From NCBI RefSeq assembly GCF_937616625.2, contig NC_065574.1:23849001-23913000 (forward strand): a DNA stretch of 64,000 nt, in the 5' to 3' direction. Below the pieces are notes generated by a model. That model saw only the letters and a program-made list of their open reading frames with translations, was not told the origin of the DNA and searched no databases. Source of the DNA: Mercurialis annua (lineage: Eukaryota; Streptophyta; Magnoliopsida; Malpighiales; Euphorbiaceae). Within the stretch, counting starts at the first letter, position 1. The number at the start of each line of letters is the position of its first letter. The position numbers were made by a program, and so were the translations under genes. Of the stretch, positions 23,094-34,583 are shown one piece after another.

Positions 23094-24440
23094 AAATTTG
23101 CAGTCAGGAGTTAATATTCTTGTAGGACGTTTTCTCAGCCATCTATTAATTCAAAACCTCTCTATAAAAACTAATTTTCCTCCCGTATATTTTCTCTCAT
23201 CCAACAATTATCTTCACTTCCTTATAACTTCTTTCTTATTCCAACCATTAATCTCCCCTACTCTACTTATTTAGAATCCTATAGTCCAATCCCTAGTTCC
23301 TTTCATTATGTTCAGTATAATACTTCGTCTCTCAAACCCTAAACAACAACCAAACAAAATACTTAAGCACCATCCGACTATCTATTTATCTCCCGACGTC
23401 TCAGGCTCCCAAACATCGGATGAACGACTCTATTTTTTTTATAACCATATCTAAAGTTTCAGAATTATGTGAATTCTGAAAAATAGGGGTAGGCTTTTCC
23501 AGTCCGTCTTGGGGGGATGGGAAAAAATCAGGGAGAAACTTGTTTGATTTGCATGGGAACACAGAGCTCCTGAAATGCTTCATCAGTGCAACCTTCCCCT
23601 GATCATAGTAACAAATTCCCAGTTAAAGTTTCTATCCACATAAATAGAACGCAATTAAAGGATTTAGATAAAATCAGTCGTTAGGTATGATCTAAAATTA
23701 CAATAGTATATGGACAGAGATGAGGAGATTAAAAAGAGAACATGTGAATGTAAAAGAAGACATATGGACTGCAATAAGAAATAAGAATGTTGTGTATATT
23801 TGTGCTTTTGTTTCATGGATTGTAATGGTATATGTTCTAATAGTGTAGGATTATTTGCTTTGTAAGCTCCTTTCATTAATTTAAATGACAATGACTTACT
23901 GTTATAGGGTCATTTTTCACATGAAAAGCTAATCATTTAATCAAAAGGGCATTACAAACAAAGCCTACTAATTGGTCATTACCCCTACTAAATAGAGCAC
24001 AAGAGCTCCTTTACCAAAAACATACAAAAGTAGTGCATGTCATACACTAGCTCAAACAATTCTTCTTTTTTCATCTAGAGCTGATTATTAATTACAGTTT
24101 ACTCTCTTCAAACGATCCCTTCTTCTTTAAGAACACACAAATTCTTGTTCATATCAACATTGCTAAGTAATAACCATGGTTGTATTTAAAAAAAGTTATT
24201 ACCAGTACTCCTTGAAAGTTTTATTATGAGTTTATCAAACAAGTAAGTGTCTCAGAAATATACCACGCAAAACAGAATGTTCAAAAAATAAAATTTATCC
24301 ATGTCATACCAAAAAAATAACTAACTAATGAAAACGATGGGTTATAAAGCATTTATCCATGTTTCTTCTTATCTTACATTACTCATTTTATAAATTATTG
24401 TGAATTATGTATAAATATCTATACTTCCTTTTTTGAATAA
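23094..24440. other. Intergenic, no gene seen
   Basis: AT-rich with short frames only. A CTTCAAACGATCCC stretch around 24110 is the second copy of the dispersed repeat at 12256-12320. Confidence 0.4.
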
Positions 24441-24940
24441 TAATTGCTTTGTATTAGCCGTAGTAAATACGAAATTAATTTACTAGTCCATAGAGTCGAA
24501 TGGAAATATCTTATCGATATCTATAGATATTTATAGAGTCCAAACTATAGTTTGTTACCCCATGGATGATGGGATGACGTTCCTTGCGTCTTGTATAAAG
24601 TATAATTAAGAAGGGGGGTTAATCCCTACACTTTGCATGATAAAAAGGTAGAAGTATGGATCGAAGTTTAATGGATGTTTACAAAGAGAAGTTTAATGAA
24701 TGTTTTCCATGCTTAACCGTAGTAATAAGAAATTAATTAACTAGTCCATAGAGTCGAATGCAGCATATCTGCTTAGTATCTATAGATATCTTGTTGTTAT
24801 AGGTTTTAATACTGTAGCTTGTTACCCCATGGATGATGGGATGTTCACTGCGTCCCGTATAATTAAGAAGGGGGTTAATCCATATCTATGATGTGCCCCT
24901 ACACTTTGCATGATAAGAAGGTACGCAGAAGTAAGGAGGG
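24441..24940. repeat. Second locus of the tandem pair seen at 15533-16020
   Basis: Two units with ACTAGTCCATAGAGTCGAAT, ACCCCATGGATGATGGGATG and TAATTAAGAAGGGGGGTTAA repeat in direct orientation. The layout, including two copies per locus, matches 15533-16020, so the pair was probably duplicated as a block. Confidence 0.7.
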
Positions 24941-25284
24941 GAAGATGTCAGAAAGGGAAGTGAAATATTAAATTTATTTGTGTTTGGATACTTGATATAA
25001 CTAGAAATGAAGATATCTAGGAATACAATGTAGATATAAAGGACGTATTTAAATCATGGAGCAAACTATAATGTGTAAATTTAATCAGATTTAAAAGTAT
25101 ACATATTTATACGTAATTCATGCACCATCCAAAGCTGTTTTTTTTAAAAAAAAAACTGTTCTCAACAGAGAAATAATTTGTCTTTCACCCTCTCAAGTCT
25201 CAAGTCTTGTCCACAATAAATACTAGGAGGTAATTATTTCCCGTTGAATTCATACCAAATGAGGATGCAGTGAACTGATAAAGA
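24941..25284. other. Intergenic, no gene seen
   Basis: AT-rich sequence without notable frames or repeats. Confidence 0.4.
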
Positions 25285-25425
25285 TATTTGTCGATAATTA
25301 ATCTTAATCCCTAACCCTAAACCCTAATCGTAAATATCAGTATTATAAACCTAATCCAGTAACATTATACCGTAACCCTAATCCTGAACCCTAATTAACC
25401 TAGCGGTAATATTAATCCACGAAGC
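25285..25425. repeat. Degenerate telomere-like interstitial repeat
   Basis: Several CCCTAA / CCCTAAA units (CCCTAACCCTAAACCCTAATC and later TAACCCTAATCC, GAACCCTAATTAACC) cluster within about 140 bp, mixed with other sequence. They resemble the plant telomere unit CCCTAAA but are short and diverged. Confidence 0.5.
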
Positions 25426-25858
25426 TCTAATTAGTAGGTGGGTGGAGTTATAATTGTTTTTTTAGTAATGTAAAATGACATGTTGCATTCATGCAAGAAA
25501 ATAATATTGCATTTTAATCATTCTATTTTATCATCGATAAAGCGTGATTCAATCAATTATGACGTTTCGTTTACTCGGAAAATGTTTTCCATTTTATCTG
25601 TATCATATTAATTAACCAGACCATAGCAAGGGTCTCATCCATTAAAAAAAATATTATCCAGGATTATAAAGAATATTTGAAAAAAAGAGACGAAGCTTTC
25701 CTTGGAGATTCATGTAAAAATTTAAAGTAGTTCTACTACATACTAAAAAAGAGTGTCTGTAGAAAAAGTGAAGTTCATAAAATCAGAAATCATCTTCTTA
25801 CTAATATTAGGGGATAAAAAAAGCTGGCAGTTTTACATATCACTACTGCTACCACTGT

Positions 25859-26143
25859 TCAATGCTGCGATATCCTGAGCTGATCAACAACAGGCAGTGC
25901 CTCCACATCCTTCTCTATATTAGAAACCCTGACTTGTAATTCCTCAAATTTTAAATCCATAACCTCGACCTGAATTTCAGCCCTCATCTTAGCACGGACT
26001 AACTCGGCGTTCCGTGCCTTGAGCTCGTTGATAAGTTGGATGCTTTGAAGAAGCTCTTCTTTCAGTTGACAATGTTCATCCATTTGTTTTTTATGAATAG
26101 AAACTTCGCCTTTAGAGGTTGAAGAATCTCTATTTGCAACCAT
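25859..26143 (-). CDS. Small coiled-coil protein, 94 aa, hypothetical
   Basis: A complete frame starts MVANRDSSTSKGEVSIHKK and ends QLRISQH. From about residue 20 it is a continuous amphipathic helix with heptad-like Leu/Ile/Val/Met spacing (LKEELLQSIQLINELKARNA, then EIQVEVMDLKFEELQVRVSN), so a coiled coil is likely. There is no transmembrane segment or signal peptide. A consensus TATA box (TATAAATA, minus, 26202-26195) lies about 52 bp upstream of the ATG, in a position that would give a short 5' UTR. Composition is less AT-biased than its surroundings. I recognise no family, and it may be the remnant of a longer gene. It is the least damaged protein-like frame in the left half. Confidence 0.5.
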   Translation of the reverse strand: MVANRDSSTSKGEVSIHKKQMDEHCQLKEELLQSIQLINELKARNAELVRAKMRAEIQVEVMDLKFEELQVRVSNIEKDVEALPVVDQLRISQH

Positions 26144-26194
26144 TTTTTGCGAACTTTCTGCTCTTCTGAGAGTAGGTTTACAAAGTCCCTTGTG

Positions 26195-26202
26195 TATTTA
26201 TA
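26195..26202 (-). promoter_or_regulatory. TATA box of the coiled-coil ORF
   Basis: TATAAATA on the minus strand, about 52 bp before the start codon at 26143, within CTTCTATAAATACACAAGGG. This is a strong match to the plant TATA consensus at a suitable distance. Confidence 0.55.
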
Positions 26203-26389
26203 GAAGAAGGGATCGGTTCAATGAGAGTTGAATATGATTAAATGATCAGGCGCTTCCTTTTTTTTTATAGAAAATAGAGAATATGCTAACAGATAAAACG
26301 GACCAATATGGGCTTGGCTTGGAATTGGGTTTTATGGTTTTTAGACAGCAAAAAATAAGTGAAACTGCAGAAAATTCAAAAACAAAATT

Positions 26390-26612
26390 GTCAAAGGCTA
26401 TTTTTTTTTTTTTGGCAAAGGATAAAAAAAATCAAATTTTTTTTCTAAGATTACAAAAAAATCCAATTTTTTTTTTCTGTGAAAGGGTAAAAAAAATCCA
26501 TTTTTTAGTCTAAGGCTAAAAAAAAAATTCAATATCTTTTTTTTGTTAAAGGCTAATAAAACACCCATTTTGTTTTGTCCAAGATTAAAAAAAAAATCCA
26601 TTTAGAGTAGTT
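26390..26612. repeat. Degenerate A/T-run minisatellite, unit about 40 bp
   Basis: Five to six units follow the pattern AAAGG(C/A)TAAAAAAAATCCATTTTTTTT with a short spacer (GTC, GTTAAAGG or CTAAGATT). Homopolymer lengths differ between copies. Both strands give spurious Lys/Phe-rich frames. Confidence 0.7.
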
Positions 26613-27610
26613 ATTGTGGGGATTGACTTACATATGTTTTCGTTAATTTTAGTAATTTTTATCTTGTGTTAATTAAATAAATCAATGTTATGTTTATTTT
26701 AACTTTTTTGATTGTGTTAATTTACATAAATTAATTTAATATTTATTTCAATTAATTTTAGTATAAATGAGTTTTTACATAGTATAAATCATTTAATTTT
26801 TAAAATATAAATAAAACTATATATAGAATTCGGACGATACAAATACAAATAAATTTATGGGTTAATTAATAAAAAGTCTACAAAATGGTAAGAATTCAAA
26901 ATGACTAAAATATGAAAAAGAAAAAAAGTATATTTTTTTAGTGAAGAAATTGATAACGACCATTGGAGTGAATTTGGTGAAAATTTCACCAAAATTGATT
27001 TAGGCGACTGCCCTTGGTTGGTGATGCCCTAAGGAAATAGGCTTCAATTGAATTTTTATGCTTTTTAGAATGAATGGGCTTTATTTTTGTAGTCAGCTTT
27101 ACCGCAAAGAAAAGAAAAGGTTCAACTGTGAAAAGAAAAGAAGAGTGAGACCTGAGGACATGGGCTTAAATAAGTAGCAGGCTTTATGGCCTCAGGTTTG
27201 TAGCCGCCAATTTTTATCCTTTTTAACATTTTTCATAGTGAAGGTGAAGAGGCGTGAGGAGGAAAGGCAACTAATCGTCACTAAACTTCATTTTGATTAC
27301 CGTTTCCTTCCAAAAGATTTCACTTCTGTATTGACAATTTTTTTCCCGCATTAAATTTGTGCATTAGTGCCCTTTTATGAGTACTCTGTATGTGTCGATA
27401 CTCTTTTCATCTAATAAAGACCACATATTGGGAGATTAAGAAAAATATAATAACTTCATGAATTTAATAAAATCAACAAATAATCAAATTATGTTTTAAC
27501 TGTAATTTATCTACCTGTAGCTTCCGACGCAGCAGCTTTAAGGGACACGACGTCCGGATTAAGAAATTTTATTAGATATCTGTTTCAACTAGTATTTGGC
27601 TGGTTATGTT
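26613..27610. other. Intergenic, no gene seen
   Basis: AT-rich with no supported frame. The right end (27535-27600) belongs to the dispersed repeat family of 13080-18427. Confidence 0.4.
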
Positions 27611-27724
27611 TGAGCCGCATGAGGTGAAATTCTTATATACGGTTCTCGGAGGGGGAGTCCCTCTGGTGTACCTATCCCAATAAAGTCTATGATTGGTTCA
27701 ACGAACGTCCCGAGATATCTGTTT
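27611..27724 (+). pseudogene. petB: Plastid-derived fragment: petB group II intron 3' end plus start of exon 2
   Basis: The sequence GAGCCGCATGAGGTGAAATT...ATACGGTTCTCGGAGGGGGAG has the fold of group II intron domain V (GAGCCG...TACGGTTC stem). It is followed by GTGTACCTATCCCAAT and then codons for KVYDWFNERPEI. Plastid petB (cytochrome b6) has a tiny first exon, a group II intron and a second exon beginning with the VYDWFEERLEI-type sequence, so the order matches exactly. Two substitutions alter the peptide. Only about 110 bp is left, embedded in dispersed repeats, so this is a nuclear plastid insertion with no function expected. Confidence 0.75.
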
Positions 27725-28500
27725 AATCGGACGTCGGATACACTAGTTAAATAGTCAGGCTGTATTTCTATCTTCTTTGTAACTCTTGAGACAGTAAACT
27801 ATGCGGATATTTATGTCTGGGGTTGGAGGGAGTAGTTGTTTCATTTAGTGATCTAATGTGCTCCATCCCACTATTAAACCATATTTAAAGCACAATCAAA
27901 CCCATACATTAAGTTGGTGAAGAGTCTCCATGCATGCTTATACACGCCACACGCAGCTGCTTCAGTTTAATAGGACGTCAGAAACACGAGTTACGCCATA
28001 AATAAAACATAACATACATATTTTAGGATTAGAATTAGTATTGGGTTTTGGTTTTAGGACTATGGATTAGGATTAAGGTCTGCGATTATGGTTAGGGTCT
28101 AGTATTAGGGGTTGTGTTGATGATTAGGGTTAGGGTTTACGACATACGAGTGGGGTTAAGATTAATCAGACAAGAAATAGTAGTTTATAGTTTATTCGGA
28201 GAAAATAGTTTATTTATAAATCAATACATACATTTTACTTATATTGAAAATAAATAATTATAAACCATGTCCATGTCCGTGTCCATATCCATGTCCATGT
28301 CTTTTAAAATAAGTTCATCTAATATGGACCCATTAGTTGTACACGGTAAACAAAGAAAACCCCTTCTATATAGAGTTTAGGGATGCAATTGGCAATTCCA
28401 CTGTGCCTCTGCACACGCAACAGCTTCAAGGAAGCTGTAGGTATTCGAGTCAGGCTGGAACAAGAAACATATCAAAGGCAAACAAATACCTCGAACCAAC
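27725..28500. repeat. Dispersed repeat copies with telomere-like and CATGTC-rich patches
   Basis: Pieces of the 13080-18427 family recur (CGGACGTCGGATACACTAG at about 27729, GGACGTCAGAAACACGAG at about 27973, CTCTGCACACGCAACAGCTT at about 28407). Between them, 28020-28145 is rich in TTAGGG-like units (GATTAGGGTTAGGGTTTACG), and 28262-28302 repeats CCATGTC/CCATATC six times. Confidence 0.5.
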
Positions 28501-29005
28501 AGAGTTTACTACCAAACCTTGAGATATCCCCTAGATATGTCAACTATTAATACACATTGTACTGTAGGTACGACACATTATCATGCTGATTACATATCAT
28601 CGAGTAAGGAGTGGAATTAATTTCACATTTTGATACCAAGGAAAACATAGATTTCAGAAGCTCATTCCGAGGTGCCCTCTGCTTGAAACTTTGGTACCGA
28701 CAAGAAGGCAAAGTTCAACCTATCAAAGTACGAAATAAGTAATTCCAGGAGTCTAATTGGTTTCTTACAATTTTAGATATGAAGATAGATGTAAAGGCCA
28801 GGACTCAGGATCAGTTTTTAAGAAAGAAGTTTTTTACTATATTTGTATATTTAAAAATACTCTGATGTCTTATGAATAACTTGTTATTCAATTCAGTACA
28901 TTTCAATAAAAAAACATTTTGTCGCAATTGTTAAATGTAAAAAAGGATCAGAATATATGTAGCAGCTACACGTCGGATATCATGTAGATACATCTTAATT
29001 GCTGA
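28501..29005. other. Intergenic, no gene seen
   Basis: AT-rich flank of the CACTA element. The three bases before the terminus are TGA, a possible 3-bp TSD whose partner is missing. Confidence 0.4.
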
Positions 29006-30056
29006 CACTACAAAAAATTTGGCTTGTTGTGACAAAAAAATATGTGACAAACTATATTTTGTCATAATAAATAGGTTAATTGTGACAAATAAAAATATTT
29101 TGTCACAATGAGAGTTCAATGAAATGGTATTGTGATAAATACTTATTGTGTCAACTATTTTTGTCACTATAAAAATTAATTATGTTTGTTATGACTAACT
29201 ATTTTGACAAAAAATATTTTGTCACTGTAATTTAAAATATTTTTATTATGACAAAATAAATTTTATCATAATATTTGAAAAAGTGGTGACAAATCTTATT
29301 TTGCAGCAATTAGATATATTTTATCACTATAAAAATTAATTATGTTTATTGTGACAAAGTATTTTGCCAAAAAACACATTTTGTTATTGTATATTAGAAA
29401 TAAAGTTATGATGATAAAATGAATTTTATCATAATTTGTAAAAATATTGTGACAAATTTATTTTTGCAGCAATTAAGTGAAATTAAATAATATTATAATA
29501 AATTAATATTGTGTCATATTTATTTGTCACTGTAAAAAAAGTAAATATGTTTTTGTGACAAAGTATTTTGCCAAAACAAATGTTTTGTTTCCGTCTTTTA
29601 AAAATACAGTTATAATGACAGAATATGAACTTTATGTCAACCTTATATCAACCTTATGAAACACAAAATAAACACAAAATAGAGAAAGAAAAACGAATTG
29701 CAGAAAATATATGGTAAAGAATAACAATCTTTCCAGTACAGTTTATTGTCTCAAATTTATTTGTCACTATAAAAAATTAAATATGTTTTTGTGACAAAGT
29801 GATTTGTCAAAATAAATGCTTTGTCCCCGTATATTAAAAATACAGTTATAATGATAAAATAAATTCTATCATAATGTTTAAATACAGTGGTGACAAATTT
29901 TATTTCGCAGCAATTAGTTAAAATTAAATGATATTGTGATAGTTAAATATTGTGTCAAATATATTTGTCACTATAAAAATTAATTATGTTTATTGTGATA
30001 AAGTGTTTTGACAAGAAACGTTTTGTCACTGTCAATTAGAAATACAGTTATTATGA
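29006..30056 (+). mobile_element. CACTA (En/Spm-like) transposon, one terminus only
   Basis: The element opens with CACTACAAAAAATTTGGC, the standard CACTA-superfamily end. It continues with a dense subterminal array of TTGTGACAAA / TTTTGTCAC motifs in both orientations. From about 29170 a unit of roughly 200 bp (GACAAAGTATTTTGCCAAAA ... TTTATTTGTCACTGTAAAAA) repeats at least four times with divergence. No matching TTTTTGTAGTG end is found to the right, and similarity stops at about 30056 where LTR-like sequence begins. This is a truncated, non-coding remnant; no transposase frame is present. Confidence 0.75.
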
Positions 30057-31434
30057 TTTGAACGTATAGTTCAATGTAAAAGAATTAGGTTTAGTTATAA
30101 ACCAAATGTCTATATCAAGGTGACATAGTCATATCGATAAGCAAATATTGAACGAATGAGATTAGACGCGGTTAAAACTAGACGAGTTACGTATAAGTTT
30201 ATCTCGAGTCTAGAACGTCTTTAGAATTAGATTCTTACATGAGTTATGTTTGCTTGTTTCCTAGATCTGGCAACGCAACCAGCTACCGGATCAAGACACG
30301 AGGACCTTTGAAAGATCGACTTATTTAGAGCTTACGTATAGGAAAATGGAAATAGCGGTTGCTGTGAGTTACACTTTACTTTTACGTATTATTACGCAAT
30401 AACTAGTTTTGATATTATAAGTATGATATTAAACTACATCGCATGTATTAGTATATTATCGATTATATAGACTGTGAAAACTAGTATATGATCCGGGGAA
30501 CGAGCTTCCTATTGGGCGTCAATAGGTTGTGTGATCAACAGCGTTCGGGTAAGTCTTAGCAAGTAGAATTAGACTAACTTCTTGTGATATGATACGAGGT
30601 CAGCTTGGTTGAATTATCCCACGGTCTGTATCTAGTGAGTCGCTTTGGTTGAATTATCCCGGGACTCCGCTGTATAGTTGGATTAGAAATGGTATGAGGC
30701 GTAATGGTTGAACTATCCCGACGCCCGACCAGATGGTGGTTGACACGGTGGAATTATTCCGTAACCCCATCCAGATTTAAAAGATAGTATTCATTATGAA
30801 TACTAGGAATGGTATGGTTTAAGATTGTTTACAAGATTAGGGTTTCGATCGGATCAAGTACTTGAACTATAATATATGTTTTATTTTAAATGAGATGTTA
30901 ATTTATATAATACCTTAGTAATGTGTAAACTCATTAAGTATATTCCTGTATACTGACCCCTCACAGTTTTCCCTCTCAGGTGAATAATCACTTCATGTGA
31001 CAGACTTCTATCCTTGCTTCAGAAGTCTGTTTAGAAGTATGTACAAGGAAGGTTTTCATCGATAGCTCTGCAGTAGTCTAGTCCTAGATGTTTATGTAGT
31101 TTTGTCAAACGGTTTAATGTATCATTATACTCTAATACTTTGTGAACTTGAATAGTTTAGCTGCGCTTTAAACCGTTTGTTTTTTATGTGCGAAATAGGG
31201 CAATGCTTGATGTGGCATCGCATTGTAAGACCCCGGTTTCTATGTATAGTTTTTAGAATGTGAATAGATGTTGGACATCATATCATTTTAAAAGCTTTTC
31301 TGAAAACGTTTTGCATGATTGCTATTTGATTTGATCGCGAAAAGTTTATAGTGGTTTTAGTTTTGCTACGGGTTTCGGAGCTACCACTCCCATTCCCTAG
31401 CGCCGGTCTCGGCTCGAGATTTCAGGTCGTGACA
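30057..31434 (+). mobile_element. Truncated LTR related to the 31851-42258 element family
   Basis: The right end GCGCCGGTCTCGGCTCGAGATT...GGTCGTGACA matches, in opposite orientation, the end of the LTRs of the element at 31851-42258. The inner phrase CTATTGGGCGTCAATAGGTT also matches (minus strand near 32640 and 40040). Four to five copies of GGTTGAATTATCCC / GGTGGAATTATTCC with variable spacers lie at 30610-30760, a repeat typical of such LTRs. No TSD pairs the two ends and no PBS follows 31434. It is therefore a truncated LTR, probably broken on the left by the junction with the CACTA remnant. Confidence 0.6.
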
Positions 31435-32409
31435 TTGCCGATCTATTTGTTAAAATTATGGGAAAAGGTTTGTTTATGCCCCTAATGTTTATTCCATGGT
31501 TCAAATTTTCCCTTAAGTTTTATTTTGGCTTAAATACATCCCTCACGTTATAAAATTTTCCTGCTTATTCCCTTAATTTTTACGGGGTTAAATAATTCAA
31601 ATTTTGTCGTCATCTCTTTCCTACATGGATGATGACATGGCTAATACACGTAAGCATTAAGGATAAAAGTTTGTTTATACCCCTAATGTTTACCCCCAAG
31701 GCCCGAATTTGCCCCTGACTTAGAAAATAAAAAAAAATCTAATTAAACCAAACCCACCACAATCAAACCTATAATTTGATCCACCCAAACCTAAATTCAA
31801 CACCTATCCACCCACCAGAAACCACCTCTGATACCTTCGGTCGCTACCAATGTCATGACCCAAAATCGAGGGCCGAGACCGGCGCTAGGGAAGGGGAATG
31901 GTAGTTCCGAATCCCATAGCAAGCCTGAAAAATCACTAAAAAAATTTCGCAAATAACAATCATACAAAGACTTTACAAACGGAAGCATTTATACATACTA
32001 GTAAAACAATACAACTTGCTCGAGCCTATCGTTTCTGTATCTCGTACGTACTAGCCCGGCATATATACTAGTGTCAAAGTCACATCACGGGAATCTACCT
32101 CCGTGGAACAAGGTAAGACAATCGTAGTCAAACAAGCATATACATACTGACAGTAACTATAAACAATGAAAAACATGTTACTATGCTAGGACACGACACT
32201 GGTCAGACATCACACTACTGCAACAATTACGGAAGTCGGGACTGTACATAGCCAAATGGACTTCCGGTCAAATCGGACTTCTAGCCAAGTCCAGAGTCTA
32301 AGTACCTGAAATATAACACTGTTGGGGATCAGTATTTGGGAAAATACTGAGTGAGATATACTTTACTTACCATATTATCAAAAATAAGCATATCATTTAA
32401 AAAAAAATT

Positions 32410-32412
<3 letters not shown>

Positions 32413-32448
<36 letters not shown>
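32413..32448. repeat. (AT)n microsatellite in 3' LTR, 36 bp
   Basis: An uninterrupted AT run at the position corresponding to the 61-bp run at 39537-39597 in the other LTR. The length difference arose after integration. Confidence 0.9.
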
Positions 32449-32451
<3 letters not shown>

Positions 32452-34219
32452 ACTGCTAACAACATTTTAAGGACGCACAATCGCATTTTAAAACATTTAA
32501 CACATGTAGAATCACAGCATATAAGGCAAGTATTTCATCTGATCGAAACCTTAATCTTAAACTCCTACCAAACATAGTCAACATATTCATAATCATGATA
32601 TTCATCTAGACACAGTAGAATGACAGAAACAGAGGTGATCACACGGCCTATTGACGCCTAATAGGTAGCTAGTTTCTTCGGATCGTATGCAAATCACGTT
32701 TGCAAATAATCACAATTTCATATACAAATTAATTCAATCAACTTGTATAAAAATTTATACAATCTAATTCAATCATATATAGGCAACTAGTCCATATAAT
32801 TGCAAACAATTCAATCATATAAAACAAACCAATCCAATCTACTTAAACACAAACAATTCAATCCAAACAATTTATCCGATGCTTCTAATACTAATATATA
32901 TAATATATATAAAAAAAGTTTTAAATATGATAACGAGAGTGAGAAAAATATACTCACAGCTTGATATCCATAACTTTGATAATAGCTTAACGATGTCGCG
33001 TTCTTTACGTTCCAGGTTCCGTTGGTAGTCGTCTCGTCTAGTCTATGAAAATTCGATAATAGCTCGAATCAATAATAATCTAACTATAATTAATTAATCC
33101 AAAACTAGATTTCTAACCAACTTCGGCTATCGAAATCGTTTATTTAAAACAGTTCGACCCCTAAAAAAACTTTATGCTCCTATGACTTTTGTTTAGGTCT
33201 CGGACTGAGATTGGCATCCGAAGGTCTCGGAAATCAGCCCGGAAGTTGATACCATGGGCTTTTTTAAAATTGCAGAACTGATCTGTGCAACTTAATGTTC
33301 TTCCTTATACGAGCAGTTTAGAGTCAGATTCAGCACTACCTTAAACTTAAACATTTATAGCTAACATCACTAAGTTTCCGTACCAAAAAATGGAACTTAA
33401 TTTGGACTTGTACAACTCGAGATACTGCCCTCGCAATATCGCTGTTTTGCAGGCCAATTTTTGCAAAACGTCCAACTAGTTTGCATTTTAAACGTAAAAT
33501 GCTTAACCCGTAGCCATTATTCCTTAGAATTTTAAAGCTTAAACAGCCCTTGTTCATATCATATTTTCCATTTTCATTTGACAAAAACCTTTACTCATCA
33601 TTCGTTTTCAAACTATTTTTACAATTCTAGCGAAACTAGTTATGTAGCTCGACATTTAACGTTAAACCAATTCTAACCAAACCTCAGGGAAGGGGTGGCT
33701 TCAGTCCCTTCCTTCCTTTTTGCTCTCCCCTGTTCTTAAACAGGTAAGGGGCTACTTTGGTGCAGCTCTGGTGCGTCGCACCAGAGCCGCCGAAGCTCAG
33801 CTCCACCGTGCTTCGGCACAGTGGTGCAGCAAGTCCGATATCAAAATACCTCCGGCCAGCCCTCACCTACATTAAATATAACTAACCCTAAGGAAACACA
33901 TCACACTTCAGCCAACTCTAAATCCTCGCCATATCAAACATTAATCTCAACTTTAATCAATTAATCATAAGCCATAAACACCTATTTCATCATAAAATCA
34001 TCATCACTCTCAATACATAAAAATGCCGAATTACAACAGCTCATACCCTAGCAATTTAATTCAATATTTACCTTGATTTTTAGAGCTATATCTGTAGAGC
34101 TCCTCCTCCTCTTTCCGTGGCCGCAAGAATCGCCTTAATCGGAGCTAAAACGAGAAAGTTATGGCAAAATTAAGAAATTTTGCATTTGGAGAAGATGAAC
34201 TCTTTTCTCTCCATTTTTC

Positions 34220-34583
34220 GGGTAATTGATTTTAGGAGTCACTGTACTTTTCAAGAGTTCCAGAATGGTGACTGAACTTCAAAACGTAACAAAATGGTTA
34301 CTAAACTTTTGAATATGTGATTTTGGGAGGGTTTTAAGTGTTTTACGGTCAAATTATACATATGTAGTAATCCAATTTTGATTATTTATGACAAATAATA
34401 CCTTATATTTCATATATACACACAATTAACAAAAAATCGACTCGAAATATTTTTCTTCAGTGACCAAAAATCATTCTATCTTAACATGACCAAATAGTAT
34501 AGTAACTAAAATGTTAAGTTTTGAAGTTCGGTTACCATTTTGCAATTTTTGAAAAGTATAGTGACCTCCAAAATCAATTACTC
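34220..34583. mobile_element. 364-bp MITE with 9-bp TSD, inside the 3' LTR
   Basis: Inverted termini of about 65 bp start GGGTAATTGATTTTAGGAGT on the left, and GAGTAATTGATTTTGGAGGT on the right read inward. The flanks are CCATTTTTC at 34211-34219 and 34584-34592, a perfect 9-bp TSD. The sister LTR has the empty site (CTATTTTTCTTGGTTACGGG at about 41597), so the insertion post-dates integration of the retrotransposon. The TSD length points to a MULE-derived MITE. Confidence 0.92.

Noticed and set aside
25285..28145. Telomere-like CCCTAA/TTAGGG clusters suggesting a chromosome end
   Set aside because: Units are few, diverged, in both orientations and embedded in other repeats, so they are interstitial remnants at most.
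29170..30056. Regularly spaced repeats resembling a CRISPR array
   Set aside because: The repeats are diverged, lie behind a CACTA terminus and are in plant nuclear DNA; they are transposon subterminal repeats.
31224..31434. TGTAAGACCCC...GGTCGTGACA read as a complete 211-bp LTR
   Set aside because: The 5-bp flanks (CGCAT and TTGCC) do not match, no PPT precedes it, and sequence to its left is also LTR-like, so the TGTAAGACCCC is taken as internal.
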